A stretch of 64,000 nt of DNA from an uncultured Flavobacteriales bacterium (GTDB taxonomy: Bacteria; Bacteroidota; Bacteroidia; Flavobacteriales_G; Salibacteraceae): positions 1-64,000 of the forward strand of contig CAJXZP010000015.1 of NCBI GenBank assembly GCA_913062955.1. The letters are read 5' to 3'. Both the position numbers and the translations under genes were made by a program. Of the stretch, positions 8,478-17,430 are shown piece after piece (the first letter of the stretch is position 1; each line of letters begins with the position of its first letter). The notes beneath the pieces are model-generated. The model had not been told where the DNA came from and made no database searches. It worked only from the letters and a program-made list of their open reading frames with translations.

Positions 8478-10295
8478 ATGCATCTAAATACACGTATTAC
8501 CTTATTTATTTTAACCCTATTTGTACTCGTGTTAAATTTCTGTTTTGCCCCCGGAAATATAATTTCATGGGATGTCTATGGTTATTATCTATACTTACCC
8601 ACCACATTTATTTACCATGATTTAGGCATGTTAAATGAGAGTGTGATTCTGGAATTAATGGATAAATACCAAAGTTCAGCCACCTTTTATCAAGGAATGA
8701 AAATGCCCGAGGGAAATTACGTCATGAAGTACTCCATGGGGATGGCTATTCTTTATCTACCCTTTTTCTTGATGGGTTGGTTGGGGGCTAATTTATTAGG
8801 ATTTCCTGTTGATGGATTCTCCCTCCCATTTCAATATGCATTGTTTGTAGGTAGTATATTATATTCAATCATAGGGCTTTGGTTTTTGGCCAAGGTATTG
8901 GATCGCTTGTTTCATTGGAAAGTGGCTTCCATTTGTCTGATACTAATTGTTATAGGTACAAATTACATGGTGCATATAGGTATGTATGGTCAAAATGCCA
9001 TGTCTCAGAATTACTTATTTACGGGATATGCCTTAGTACTTTGGCTCACCATTAAATGGCACGATTCATTTAAATTGAAATATGCCATTTCGTTGGCTTT
9101 CGTAATTGGGCTGATGGCCTTGAGTAGACCTACAGAAATGGTTGTTTTAGCCATTCCTTTGATGTGGGGTATTTCTACCAAGGATTCGCTTTTACATAAA
9201 TGGAATACCCTTTGGAAGCGGAAAAAACAGGTGCTTCTGGTAGGGGTAATCATTTTTTCGATAGGTATGTTGCAATTGATCTATTGGAAAGTATATACCG
9301 GTAAATTTTTGTTTAATAGCTACGGAGGGAATGCCGGAGAAGGTTTGGAGTTGTGGAGTCCATTTACCTATAAGTTTCTATTTAGTTTTCGCAAAGGATG
9401 GCTCATATATACGCCTATCATGATTTTTGCCATTGCTGGGTTTTATCAAATGTATCAACGAAACCGCTCCATTTTTTACTCCTTAACGATATTTTTTGTA
9501 GGGAATCTGTATTTGGTTTCTAGTTGGTCTAATTGGTGGTATGCCCAGTCTTTTAGTCAACGAGCCATGGTTTCATCTTATCCTGTTATGGCGATTGCAA
9601 TAGGTTACTTTTTAGTGGGTTTACTCGAACAGAAGCGAGAAGTGAAATGGGGCATAATTGGGGTTTTGGTTTTTATAGTGGGGTTAAATGTTTTTCAAAC
9701 GGTTCAATTTGATAAGGGTGTGTTGCATGCCGATCGTATGACCCGTAGCTATTATTTCGCTACATTCGGTAAATGGTCCGCTACACCAGAAGACCAGAAA
9801 CTGTTGTTGATTGATAGAAACTATTCGGGTACGGATGCATTTACTAATGAAACAGAGTATACCGGGAAGGTTTTAAATAGCTTTGATTTCATTCATGAAA
9901 ATGGACGTCCAGGGAAAACGGATTGTTGCTCTTTTAAGTTAGATGCGGATCATATTTATTCGCCTGTAATTGAAGCCGAATTTAAGGATATTACCCATCA
10001 AAACCATGCGTGGTTTAGAGTTACCGGAAGTGTATTCTTACCCGATAGTATGGATACGGATGATTTTAGTTTGGTGGTTCATTTTTCGCATAAAGGCTAT
10101 GCTTATAACTATAAAACAGTAGAGTCAAATGGGTTGGAACTAAAGTCAGGAGAATGGAATAAACTAAGCTTTGATTACCTGTCACCTGAAGTGCGAAACC
10201 ACAACGATCAATTTAGAGCCATGTTATGGTATCGAGGACATAGAAGTATATTATTTGATGATTTTAAAGTGGAAGTTTTTGAGAAGAATAAGTAA
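8478..10295 (+). CDS. GT-C-type integral membrane protein, probable glycosyltransferase
   Basis: A 605-residue protein with a signal-anchor start, at least ten hydrophobic helices up to about residue 400, and a soluble C-terminal domain of about 190 residues. The first loop contains NIISWDVYGYYLYLPTTF, an acidic residue just after helix 1 as in GT39/GT83-like enzymes, and SRPTEMV is reminiscent of GT-C proteins. The C-terminal region is beta-rich by eye. It could be a carbohydrate-binding jelly roll, but I cannot assign it. The gene ends 3 bp from the convergent GT-C gene, with no terminator between. Substrate unknown. Confidence 0.7.
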   Translation: MHLNTRITLFILTLFVLVLNFCFAPGNIISWDVYGYYLYLPTTFIYHDLGMLNESVILELMDKYQSSATFYQGMKMPEGNYVMKYSMGMAILYLPFFLMGWLGANLLGFPVDGFSLPFQYALFVGSILYSIIGLWFLAKVLDRLFHWKVASICLILIVIGTNYMVHIGMYGQNAMSQNYLFTGYALVLWLTIKWHDSFKLKYAISLAFVIGLMALSRPTEMVVLAIPLMWGISTKDSLLHKWNTLWKRKKQVLLVGVIIFSIGMLQLIYWKVYTGKFLFNSYGGNAGEGLELWSPFTYKFLFSFRKGWLIYTPIMIFAIAGFYQMYQRNRSIFYSLTIFFVGNLYLVSSWSNWWYAQSFSQRAMVSSYPVMAIAIGYFLVGLLEQKREVKWGIIGVLVFIVGLNVFQTVQFDKGVLHADRMTRSYYFATFGKWSATPEDQKLLLIDRNYSGTDAFTNETEYTGKVLNSFDFIHENGRPGKTDCCSFKLDADHIYSPVIEAEFKDITHQNHAWFRVTGSVFLPDSMDTDDFSLVVHFSHKGYAYNYKTVESNGLELKSGEWNKLSFDYLSPEVRNHNDQFRAMLWYRGHRSILFDDFKVEVFEKNK

Positions 10296-10298
10296 CGG

Positions 10299-12089
10299 TT
10301 ACCCATCAATGAAAATGGATCGTTCCATTTTTGGTTTGACATTAAATTTGAGTATTCTATCATTTTCATGAATGTACACAGGTAGGTTTCCATCATCGAA
10401 AACGGCTACTTCAAATCCTTTTTCAAATACGATTCCAATTTCTTCTGGACTCGGGACTTGACCATAAGCAGACACGGCACTTGAATGAAATAGGGAACGA
10501 ATATGTCCGTATTCTTTTAAATTGAAAAGAACGTAATTTTCAATATTGGGGCTGCGAGCATTAAGAGTTCGGATCATTAAATGGTGTTCTTGTTTAGCGA
10601 TCCATTCTTGATCATTTTGTTTATTCCATGAACTATGGATGAATTGGAATTTTTCAATATCTAGGAAATAGAAAAAGAGTAATCCAAAGATTAAAGAGCG
10701 ATATATGTAGGGTGTTTTAGGGTTTTTATAAACGTTCTTGTTTATTATTAATGGGTTGAAAAATAAATCAATAATCTGGGCTAACCCAATGAATACAAAT
10801 GGAGCTAGAAAGAAGGTGAAGCCGGGCATTTTGGTCTGAGCTATGGAGAAAAATACGTAGACAAAAACAAGAAGTCCAATAATAGAATTTCGATTTTCTC
10901 TAGAATGTATGAATTTCCATAATATGGGAAGAATAAAAAGGAATAGAAGGGAAGGTAGTTTGTAGAGTAAAAGTGTTGGTTCCAAGTGAAACATCCACGT
11001 GCCACTGTGATTTTCAATAACCTCAAAAAAGTGTCTTTGATTGAGTGCGAGTTCCCATGTGCTCTCCATAGGGTACTTCATCCGAGAATAAATTTGCCAT
11101 GGGAGAAAGAGCAGTAAAGTGAATGAAAAAGTAATATGTAGTTTACCAAACTCTGGTAATTTTGATTTGTGATCTCCTTTTTTTGATACGATTTGGATAA
11201 ACCAACCTAGGTAAACCAAAAAGCCCATTAACCATTTGGTGAGGGCCGCGGCTCCTGCAAAACTCCCGATAAGGAATAGAAATACGAGTTTCCTGTTTTT
11301 GTTTTGTTCATAGGAATATTCAATCCATGCCCATAAACTCAAGGTCACGTAAAACAAAAATGAAATGTCGTTATGATCCGTGTGAAAATAACCGGATGCT
11401 AGTTCGAGAGCGAAATTGGCACAGGCAAAAAGAAATGCCGCATAAAATCCGATTTTTACCGAAATCAGTTTACTTCCCATCCTAAAAATAAGAAAAGCCA
11501 AGACTCCAGAAATAACCACTGAATGCGCTCTTAGGCCAATGAGGTTTGTTCCAAAGACCTTTAGATAGAGGCCGATTTCCCATAAAAATAAGGGCTGTTT
11601 ATGGAGCCAAATATGATTGCCAATCCAACTTTTGTAATCGTAATGTAATATGGGGTGATCTATTAATGTGGGCTGTAAGGGATGGCTCCAAATGTTTTTG
11701 GCCACAAGGGCATGAAACTGTTCATCCCAAGTATTTAAATGATCGTCCAGTAAAATAGCAAATACTCGAAGAAGCAAGGTTCCAATAATTAGAAGGATTA
11801 ACGGTTGTGCGTATTTCCCTTTTGGGAATTGGAATTGAAATAATAGGATAGAACTGAAGGAAAAAATGATTCCAAGGATTAAGAAAACTAATTGGGTGGA
11901 TGAAAAGTAGGAGTCTGGATTAGGGATTTTCCTGACTTCAAATACGGTGGCTGACTGTTCCTGGGTGCCAATGGTTATTAGATCATTTGCCAGGATGAGA
12001 GGGAGTCCTGTACCCGTGTATATCGGGGTGGTTTGCGTAGAGTCGAATGGAATAAAGGTAAATAGATTGTTCCCCTTTAAATGTTCCAA
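10299..12089 (-). CDS. GT-C membrane glycosyltransferase (ArnT/PMT-like), 5' end uncertain
   Basis: A 596-residue reading from a TTG codon. Residues 65 to about 460 hold ten or more hydrophobic helices. The first membrane loop contains LNTWDEQFHALVAKN, the WDE/H pattern of ArnT- and PMT-like enzymes, and EIGLYLKVFGTNLIGLRAHS matches the conserved region after the second catalytic loop. It probably transfers a sugar from a polyprenyl-phosphate donor. The TTG is unlikely to be the true start. The same frame stays open for another 76 codons upstream and encodes a fascin-like domain, then meets a TGA without any ATG, GTG or TTG. The gene may therefore be 5'-damaged. It is downstream of the biotin-carrier gene on the same strand, with a probable terminator between. 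Confidence 0.75.
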   Translation of the reverse strand: MEHLKGNNLFTFIPFDSTQTTPIYTGTGLPLILANDLITIGTQEQSATVFEVRKIPNPDSYFSSTQLVFLILGIIFSFSSILLFQFQFPKGKYAQPLILLIIGTLLLRVFAILLDDHLNTWDEQFHALVAKNIWSHPLQPTLIDHPILHYDYKSWIGNHIWLHKQPLFLWEIGLYLKVFGTNLIGLRAHSVVISGVLAFLIFRMGSKLISVKIGFYAAFLFACANFALELASGYFHTDHNDISFLFYVTLSLWAWIEYSYEQNKNRKLVFLFLIGSFAGAAALTKWLMGFLVYLGWFIQIVSKKGDHKSKLPEFGKLHITFSFTLLLFLPWQIYSRMKYPMESTWELALNQRHFFEVIENHSGTWMFHLEPTLLLYKLPSLLFLFILPILWKFIHSRENRNSIIGLLVFVYVFFSIAQTKMPGFTFFLAPFVFIGLAQIIDLFFNPLIINKNVYKNPKTPYIYRSLIFGLLFFYFLDIEKFQFIHSSWNKQNDQEWIAKQEHHLMIRTLNARSPNIENYVLFNLKEYGHIRSLFHSSAVSAYGQVPSPEEIGIVFEKGFEVAVFDDGNLPVYIHENDRILKFNVKPKMERSIFIDG

Positions 12090-12317
12090 TGAGGTGTAGG
12101 TAGAACGGGAGTTGGTGTCCCATACAATATGGTTGTTATGAAAGGTATGAATCTGAAATTGATTTTCTCCTTTATTAATTAATTGAAATTTTTCCCAAGT
12201 TCCAATTTGGGTAGCGTTGGCGTTTAGTGGGTTACCAAGTTGGTTTGTTGCTTGGATAAAATTGGATTCATAACCAATGGAAATCTCATTTGGAGAGGTT
12301 TGGGAACAGAAAGTACC
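12090..12317 (-). pseudogene. In-frame extension of the GT-C gene: fascin-like beta-trefoil segment lacking a start
   Basis: The minus-strand frame continues from the GT-C gene to 12317 without a stop. It reads SNFIQATNQLGNPLNANATQ, then IGTWEKFQLIN, and so on into the annotated protein. The pattern of an xxFIxAxN strand followed by IGxWExFxL is the hallmark of fascin-like or actin-crosslinking beta-trefoil repeats. A TGA at 12318-12320 closes the frame and no start codon lies between it and the TTG at 12089. Beyond the TGA the same frame reads NYQIIVLITFT, which resembles a signal sequence core. This suggests a point mutation, a sequencing error, or decay. Confidence 0.6.
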
Positions 12318-12431
12318 TCAAGTAAAAGTGATTAGAACAATGATTTGATAATTAGTCCAAGAATTACTCTGTTTAAACCCGAAACAGGAAGTTTGGAAAA
12401 AGGCTTCATTTGGAAATGGTTTTTGATATTC

Positions 12432-12466
12432 AAAAAAAAACCGCCCCCAATTCAACTCAAATGGGG
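12432..12466 (-). terminator. Probable terminator of the biotin-carrier gene
   Basis: On the minus strand a CCCCA/TGGGG stem is followed by GCGG and nine T residues, about 60 bp after the biotin-carrier stop codon. The stem is short, so confidence is moderate. Confidence 0.45.
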
Positions 12467-12521
12467 TACTCTTAATTAGTCATTTTTTGTATATCACGTA
12501 AAATGGAACTGGTTTGAATGT

Positions 12522-13028
12522 TTATTCAAACTTTACTAAAACTTGGCCTTTTTCTACCGCTACACCGGGTTCAATGTGTACACTTTTTACAATGGCATCC
12601 GTTTGGGTCTTGATGATATTTTCCATCTTCATGGCCTCTAGCACTAATACCGGATCCCCCTTTTTGATTTCATCTCCGGGGCTTACCAAGATGTCCAATA
12701 CTAAACCAGGCATGGGTGATTTAATTTCACTGATTTTCTTAATCGCCATGTTTTCCATGCCTAAATCCTTAAGTAATTGGTCAAACTGGTCTTTTAGTTT
12801 CAAAGAATATTTACGGCCATTGATTCTCACAATAGCTAATTTGTTATCCGTATCTAAATTGGCAATCTCTACCCGGTTTTCAACTCCGTTTTTGGTAACC
12901 GTCCATGAAGTGGCATCTTTTTGTGCCATGTTCATTTCATACGCTTTTCCATTAACGGTTCCTTTGTGTTGATCCCCGTTTTCAGGAATCACATCGTAGT
13001 TGTTTTGGTTGATTGTAATATTATACAT
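12522..13028 (-). CDS. Biotin carboxyl carrier (biotinyl/lipoyl-domain) protein
   Basis: The protein carries covalently bound biotin as part of an acyl-CoA carboxylase. The C-terminal 75 residues form a biotinyl domain with VLEAMKMEN, so Lys134 is the biotinylation site. SPMPGLVLDILVSPGDEIKKG is the usual flanking strand. The N-terminal half (NGKAYEMNM...INGRKYSLKLKD) resembles the linker domain before the biotinyl domain of propionyl- and methylcrotonyl-CoA carboxylase alpha subunits. At 168 residues it matches the separate carrier subunits common in Bacteroidota. No carboxylase or carboxyltransferase subunit lies next to it here. The cognate complex cannot be named. Confidence 0.88.
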   Translation of the reverse strand: MYNITINQNNYDVIPENGDQHKGTVNGKAYEMNMAQKDATSWTVTKNGVENRVEIANLDTDNKLAIVRINGRKYSLKLKDQFDQLLKDLGMENMAIKKISEIKSPMPGLVLDILVSPGDEIKKGDPVLVLEAMKMENIIKTQTDAIVKSVHIEPGVAVEKGQVLVKFE

Positions 13029-13210
13029 AAGGTAATTTTTAGAATTCCAAAAGTAATAATACTGCCCTGAATGAGAAGGCTATCTGGCGTTTTGTATGGT
13101 AATTATTTTCATGTATTCGGTTTTCCTTTTCCTTTCGTAAAAGGTTTACTTTTCTATCTTGCAATCAAATCCCTAAATCATAGATTTAGCGCTATAAAAA
13201 AAACACGTAT

Positions 13211-15808
13211 ATGAAAAAGGTTTTGGTCCGTTTTGTTGCTCTTTCGTTACTCATTTCGAGTTGTAATCCTGCCAAGAAAAGTTCGGTTTATTTAGAAAAA
13301 GGGGTGAATCTAGCTGCGGTTGAAATATTCGGAAAATCTGAATATAGGGCCTCACGAACCCGTGAAATTGATATTTTACATACCGATTTGAAAGTAAGTT
13401 TTGATTGGACCCGTCAGTATTTACTGGGGCAAGCTACCCTGACACTTAAACCGTATTTTTATACTACGGATGTCATTATTTTGGATGCAAAGGGGCAGGA
13501 AATAAAGGAAGTTAGCTTGATTTCAGGAACGGAGAAAAAGGCACTTACCTATACCTACGCCCATGACATTTTATCCATTCAATTGGATCGTAATTATGCA
13601 AAGTCTGAAACCCTAAAAATATTTATTGATTATATCGCTAAACCGGAAGAACGGAATACCTCAAAAGGTCAGGCTGTTTCGGAGGATAAAGGGTTGTATT
13701 TTATTAATCCATTAAATGAAGATCCAAATGTTCCGCAACAATTATGGACCCAGGGAGAAACAGAGGCCAATTCGGTTTGGTTCCCTACCATTGATTCGCC
13801 AAACGAACGATGTACGCATCAAATATCCATGACTGTGAATGAAAAGTTTACCACATTGTCTAATGGTGATTTGGTAAGTTCAGTCGCAGATGGGAACGGA
13901 ACAAGAACGGATACTTGGGTGCAGAATAAACCCATTTCTCCGTATTTATTTATGATGTCTGTTAGTGAGTATGCGGTGGTTAAAGATAGCTTGAAGGGCA
14001 TGCAGGTTAATTATTACGTAGATAAAGACTACGAACCTTATGCCCGTGAAATTTTTGAAAATACGACCGAAATGATTTCCTTTTACTCTGAGTTATTAGG
14101 GTACCAATACCCATGGAGTAAGTATTCTCAGGTGATTGCACATGAGTATGTATCGGGAGCCATGGAGAATGTTGGAGCGGTGATCTTTGGGGACTTTGTG
14201 CAGCAAACACATCGCGAAATGATTGATGGTAAGAATGAAGATATTGTAGCACATGAACTGTTTCATCATTGGTTTGGTGATGTGGTGACCTGCGAGTCCT
14301 GGTCCAATTTACCTTTGAATGAATCGTTTGCCACTTATGGTGAGTATTTATGGTTTGAACATAAATACGGGAAAATGAAAGCAGATGAAGGTTTGGATGT
14401 GGATTTACGATCGTATTTACGGGAAGCTAATAGCGGTTCGGTTAACAATGTGATTCGATTTCATTACCATAAACCCGATGATATGTTTGATAGCCATTCG
14501 TATGCAAAGGGTGGGCGAATTTTACATATGCTTAGAAATTATGTAGGTGATGAGGCTTTCTTTACCGCTCTTAAAAATTACTTGCATGACAATGAATATT
14601 CTTCGGTTGAAATTCATCAGTTGCGATTGGCTTTTGAGAAAGTAACCGGTGAAGATTTAAATTGGTTCTTTAATCAGTGGTTTATGGGGAAGGGTCATCC
14701 TGATTTGGAGATTAACTATGTCTATGATTCGGCTTCTTCAATCCAACATATTCAGGTACGCCAATTACAAGATGTAAAGGCGTATTCCTTGTTTAAATTA
14801 CCGGTTGATATTGATATTTACGCTGGAGGTAGGAAACGTACCTATTCGGTAATGGTGGATAGTGTATCCCAAACATTTAGTTTTAAATCGGATGTAAAAC
14901 CTGATTTGGTGAATTTTGATTCTCGGAAAATTTTGGTGTGTACCAAAAGGGAGAATCATACTATGCAAGAGATGGCATTTATGTATGCCAATGCGCCTTT
15001 GTATAAGGATAAACAGGAAGCCGTATTGTTTGCTAATAAGGAAGTAGAACAGATGGAGTTAGCAAAAAAAACAATCATGGATGCCATGATGGATGACCAT
15101 GATGCGATTCGGTGGTTGGCGGTCTCCATGTATCCTAAGTTTGATGAAATTGAAGATTTGAAATTAAAGGCAGTGTTGATAGCTACCTTGAAAAATGACC
15201 CCGCCTCGGTGGTGCGTTCAGAAGCCGCTATCGCTTTGTATGACAAATATTCATGGGCCGATGAAATTGTAGGTGTTTTTGAAAGCCAGATCGATGCAGA
15301 TAGCTCTTACTTGGTAATAAGCGATTTGATTAAAGGGATTTCTATTTCAGATTCAACCAAAGGCTTGGAATATGCCAATGCATTTCAAAACGAAGAGAAT
15401 ACAGACGTTTTGTTTGCTGTGGCTGAAGTGTATTCTGTGTATGGGAATAGATCTAATTCAGATTTCTTCGCCCGTTTATATCCAAAATCTAAAGGCTATG
15501 AAATTATGGCATTCATTGATTATTACGAGGATTATTTATTCCTAATCGATGATATTGAAATCCAAAAACAGGGAATCGAAATTTTTGAAAAGGAAGCAGA
15601 AAGCGATTTGGCTTGGTTTATTCGATATTATGCCGTGAGCGCATTGGTTGATTTACGCGACTATTATCTAATTCAAGTTAGTTTCTATTCCAAAAAAGGA
15701 AAGGCAGATATGGCAGGTTCTTATGAAAACTTGGTAACGCAAATTGATAAAAAACTAACCGATCTAAGATTGAAAGAAGCCAATCCACAGGTGTTTATGA
15801 AACGATAA
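13211..15808 (+). CDS. M1-family zinc aminopeptidase, lipoprotein
   Basis: An 865-residue metalloprotease predicted to be lipid-anchored at Cys19 (LSLLISSCNP). The M1 fold is complete. The exopeptidase motif GAMEN is at 316-320. The zinc site HELFHH has His348 and His352, with the third ligand Glu371 in LNESFA, exactly the HExxH-X18-E spacing. Tyr431 (HSYAKGG) is the likely transition-state tyrosine. An N-terminal beta domain precedes it, and the region from about 560 on is helical with HEAT-like repeats (DDHDAIRWLAVSMYPKF and following). It should release N-terminal residues from peptides in the envelope. The gene may be co-transcribed with the DUF805 gene 30 bp downstream. Confidence 0.94.
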   Translation: MKKVLVRFVALSLLISSCNPAKKSSVYLEKGVNLAAVEIFGKSEYRASRTREIDILHTDLKVSFDWTRQYLLGQATLTLKPYFYTTDVIILDAKGQEIKEVSLISGTEKKALTYTYAHDILSIQLDRNYAKSETLKIFIDYIAKPEERNTSKGQAVSEDKGLYFINPLNEDPNVPQQLWTQGETEANSVWFPTIDSPNERCTHQISMTVNEKFTTLSNGDLVSSVADGNGTRTDTWVQNKPISPYLFMMSVSEYAVVKDSLKGMQVNYYVDKDYEPYAREIFENTTEMISFYSELLGYQYPWSKYSQVIAHEYVSGAMENVGAVIFGDFVQQTHREMIDGKNEDIVAHELFHHWFGDVVTCESWSNLPLNESFATYGEYLWFEHKYGKMKADEGLDVDLRSYLREANSGSVNNVIRFHYHKPDDMFDSHSYAKGGRILHMLRNYVGDEAFFTALKNYLHDNEYSSVEIHQLRLAFEKVTGEDLNWFFNQWFMGKGHPDLEINYVYDSASSIQHIQVRQLQDVKAYSLFKLPVDIDIYAGGRKRTYSVMVDSVSQTFSFKSDVKPDLVNFDSRKILVCTKRENHTMQEMAFMYANAPLYKDKQEAVLFANKEVEQMELAKKTIMDAMMDDHDAIRWLAVSMYPKFDEIEDLKLKAVLIATLKNDPASVVRSEAAIALYDKYSWADEIVGVFESQIDADSSYLVISDLIKGISISDSTKGLEYANAFQNEENTDVLFAVAEVYSVYGNRSNSDFFARLYPKSKGYEIMAFIDYYEDYLFLIDDIEIQKQGIEIFEKEAESDLAWFIRYYAVSALVDLRDYYLIQVSFYSKKGKADMAGSYENLVTQIDKKLTDLRLKEANPQVFMKR

Positions 15809-15838
15809 TCCCAATTTTAACTTAAATAATAAACAATT

Positions 15839-16336
15839 ATGAAATGGTATTTAACAGTAGTTCGTGACAACTACGCAAATTTTAAAGGTAGAGCCAGTAG
15901 AAAGGAATACTGGATGTTTGTATTATTCAATCTTATTTTCTCCTATAGCCTGACAGGTATTGGGTATTTTACAGAATTAACCATTTTAGGGAATATATAT
16001 TCTTTAGCGGTGCTCATTCCTGGATTGGCCGTTACCGTACGAAGGTTACATGATACCGGGAAAAGCGGGTGGTTTTATGTAGGGTTTTTTCTAATAATTG
16101 TACTCGCTGTATTTGCAGGAATATTTAGTGTTATTGATGTTACATCCTTTGATATTTCAAATTTGGATTATGAGCAATTAGCAGTAGGGTTTGCTCCTTA
16201 TATGGGGGTGATTATGGTAACCTCTTTGTTGTTTTTATTCCTTATGGTAAAAGATAGCGATGAAGAAACCAATAAATATGGACCGAATCCAAAAAATCCG
16301 GATTCGGATGAATTGGAAGCACAGTTGTACGAATAA
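15839..16336 (+). CDS. DUF805 family membrane protein
   Basis: A 165-residue protein with the DUF805 layout. The N-terminal amphipathic segment NYANFKGRASRKEYWMFVLF leads into about four membrane helices, with the conserved PGLAVTVRRLHDTGKSGW motif between helices 2 and 3 and a charged tail ending in KYGPNPKNP. Members are small inner-membrane proteins of unknown biochemical role. A decayed second copy lies directly downstream. Confidence 0.92.
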   Translation: MKWYLTVVRDNYANFKGRASRKEYWMFVLFNLIFSYSLTGIGYFTELTILGNIYSLAVLIPGLAVTVRRLHDTGKSGWFYVGFFLIIVLAVFAGIFSVIDVTSFDISNLDYEQLAVGFAPYMGVIMVTSLLFLFLMVKDSDEETNKYGPNPKNPDSDELEAQLYE

Positions 16337-16348
16337 GTATAACGAAGA

Positions 16349-16726
16349 ATGGGTACATAACGGGGTATAAATAATTATTCCGATAGGGAAGGTCACGTTA
16401 GGCGAAAAGAGTATTGGATGGTTCTTGCCTAAATTATTTAATACCCTGTAGCATTGTAATGACTTCTCTGATCGAGAATAAGAGGTGCCACTCTCTGGGT
16501 TAAGGGCAGGTGTTTTGTAGGGATTTATGGCTTGTTTATTTTCATTCCAGTCTTGGCCGTTTCTGTTAGATGGTTGCACGATAAAGGAAGAAGTGGATGG
16601 GCGCTTTTATATGGGATAATTCCGCTAATTGGAGGTTTAATGGTTTTTTACTTCTTGGTGTCAGATAGTTCTGCTGGTAAGAGTCAATAGGACCTGAATC
16701 CCAAAGAACCGGGAGAAGATTTTTAA
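16349..16726 (+). pseudogene. Decayed DUF805 gene copy
   Basis: The stretch between the intact DUF805 gene and the HAD gene translates in pieces into a second DUF805 protein. An N-terminal piece reads NNYSDREGHVRRKEYWMVLA followed by a stop. After a disrupted middle, a C-terminal piece reads FIPVLAVSVRWLHDKGRSGW and continues through a membrane helix. It then hits another in-frame TAG before DLNPKEPGEDF and a TAA at 16726. The order and spacing match the intact paralogue. At least two nonsense codons and frame changes make it non-functional. It most likely arose by tandem duplication. Confidence 0.85.
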
Positions 16727-16750
16727 TGGTACGAGTAATTTAAAAATGTT

Positions 16751-17380
16751 ATGAAAGAGAAATTAGCGAAAATTAAAGTCCTTTTATTTGATTGGGATGG
16801 TGTTTTTCATGCCGGTCATAAAAATGAACACAAAAGCAGCACGTTTAGTGAAGCGGATTCTATGGGGGTGAATATGTTGCGTTTTGGGTTCTGGTTACAG
16901 AATGGTGAAATGCCAATTACAGCTATTATTTCTGGCGAAAACAATGTGACTGCCAAATATTGGGCTCAAAGAGAACATTTAGATGCTACTTTTTCGAGTG
17001 CTAAAAATAAAGTGGAAATACTTGCATTCATTAAAGATAAACATGATGTGGATCCAGATGAGGTGATGTTTGTTTACGATGATATTCTGGACCTTTCTTT
17101 AGCTAAAGAAGTCGCACATCGCGTTTTGATTTACCGTAAAGCAAACCCTTTATTTATTGATTACTGTAGAGATAAGGGATATTATGATTTCCTGACTCAT
17201 AATGATGGCGGTAATCATGGGGTTAGAGAAGCTTGCGAATTAACCTTAGATGCGATGGGGCGATTTGAAGAGACCATTGAAAAAAGAGTCGCTTTTTCCG
17301 GGGAATACTCCACCTATAACTCAGAACGGTTAGCTTTAAATACGACCCACTTTATGGCGAAAGATGGCAGTTTCGAATAA
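16751..17380 (+). CDS. KdsC-like HAD-superfamily phosphatase
   Basis: A 209-residue soluble protein related to Kdo-8-phosphate phosphatase (KdsC) and NeuA-type C0 HAD enzymes. Motif I is LLFDWDGVFHAG, with Asp14 as nucleophile and Asp16 as general acid. Motif II is the Ser in IISGEN, motif III a Lys in SSAKNKVEIL, and motif IV the acidic pair in VYDDILDLSLA. In classical KdsC motif IV reads GDDxxD, so VYDDILD is slightly divergent. Hydrolysis of Kdo-8-phosphate is plausible given kdsA 9 kb away, but other sugar phosphates are possible. The gene ends at a bidirectional terminator shared with the convergent cysteine-metabolism gene. Confidence 0.75.
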   Translation: MKEKLAKIKVLLFDWDGVFHAGHKNEHKSSTFSEADSMGVNMLRFGFWLQNGEMPITAIISGENNVTAKYWAQREHLDATFSSAKNKVEILAFIKDKHDVDPDEVMFVYDDILDLSLAKEVAHRVLIYRKANPLFIDYCRDKGYYDFLTHNDGGNHGVREACELTLDAMGRFEETIEKRVAFSGEYSTYNSERLALNTTHFMAKDGSFE

Positions 17381-17394
17381 CTGAAATTAAAGAC

Positions 17395-17430
17395 AAAAAA
17401 AAGGCGAAGATTTCTCTTCGCCTTTTTTTT
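17395..17430. terminator. Bidirectional intrinsic terminator
   Basis: A perfect 8-bp stem GGCGAAGA/TCTTCGCC (17403-17410 and 17415-17422) with a 4-nt loop is flanked by A-tract and T-tract. It can therefore terminate both the HAD gene and the convergent gene at 17430. Confidence 0.93.
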
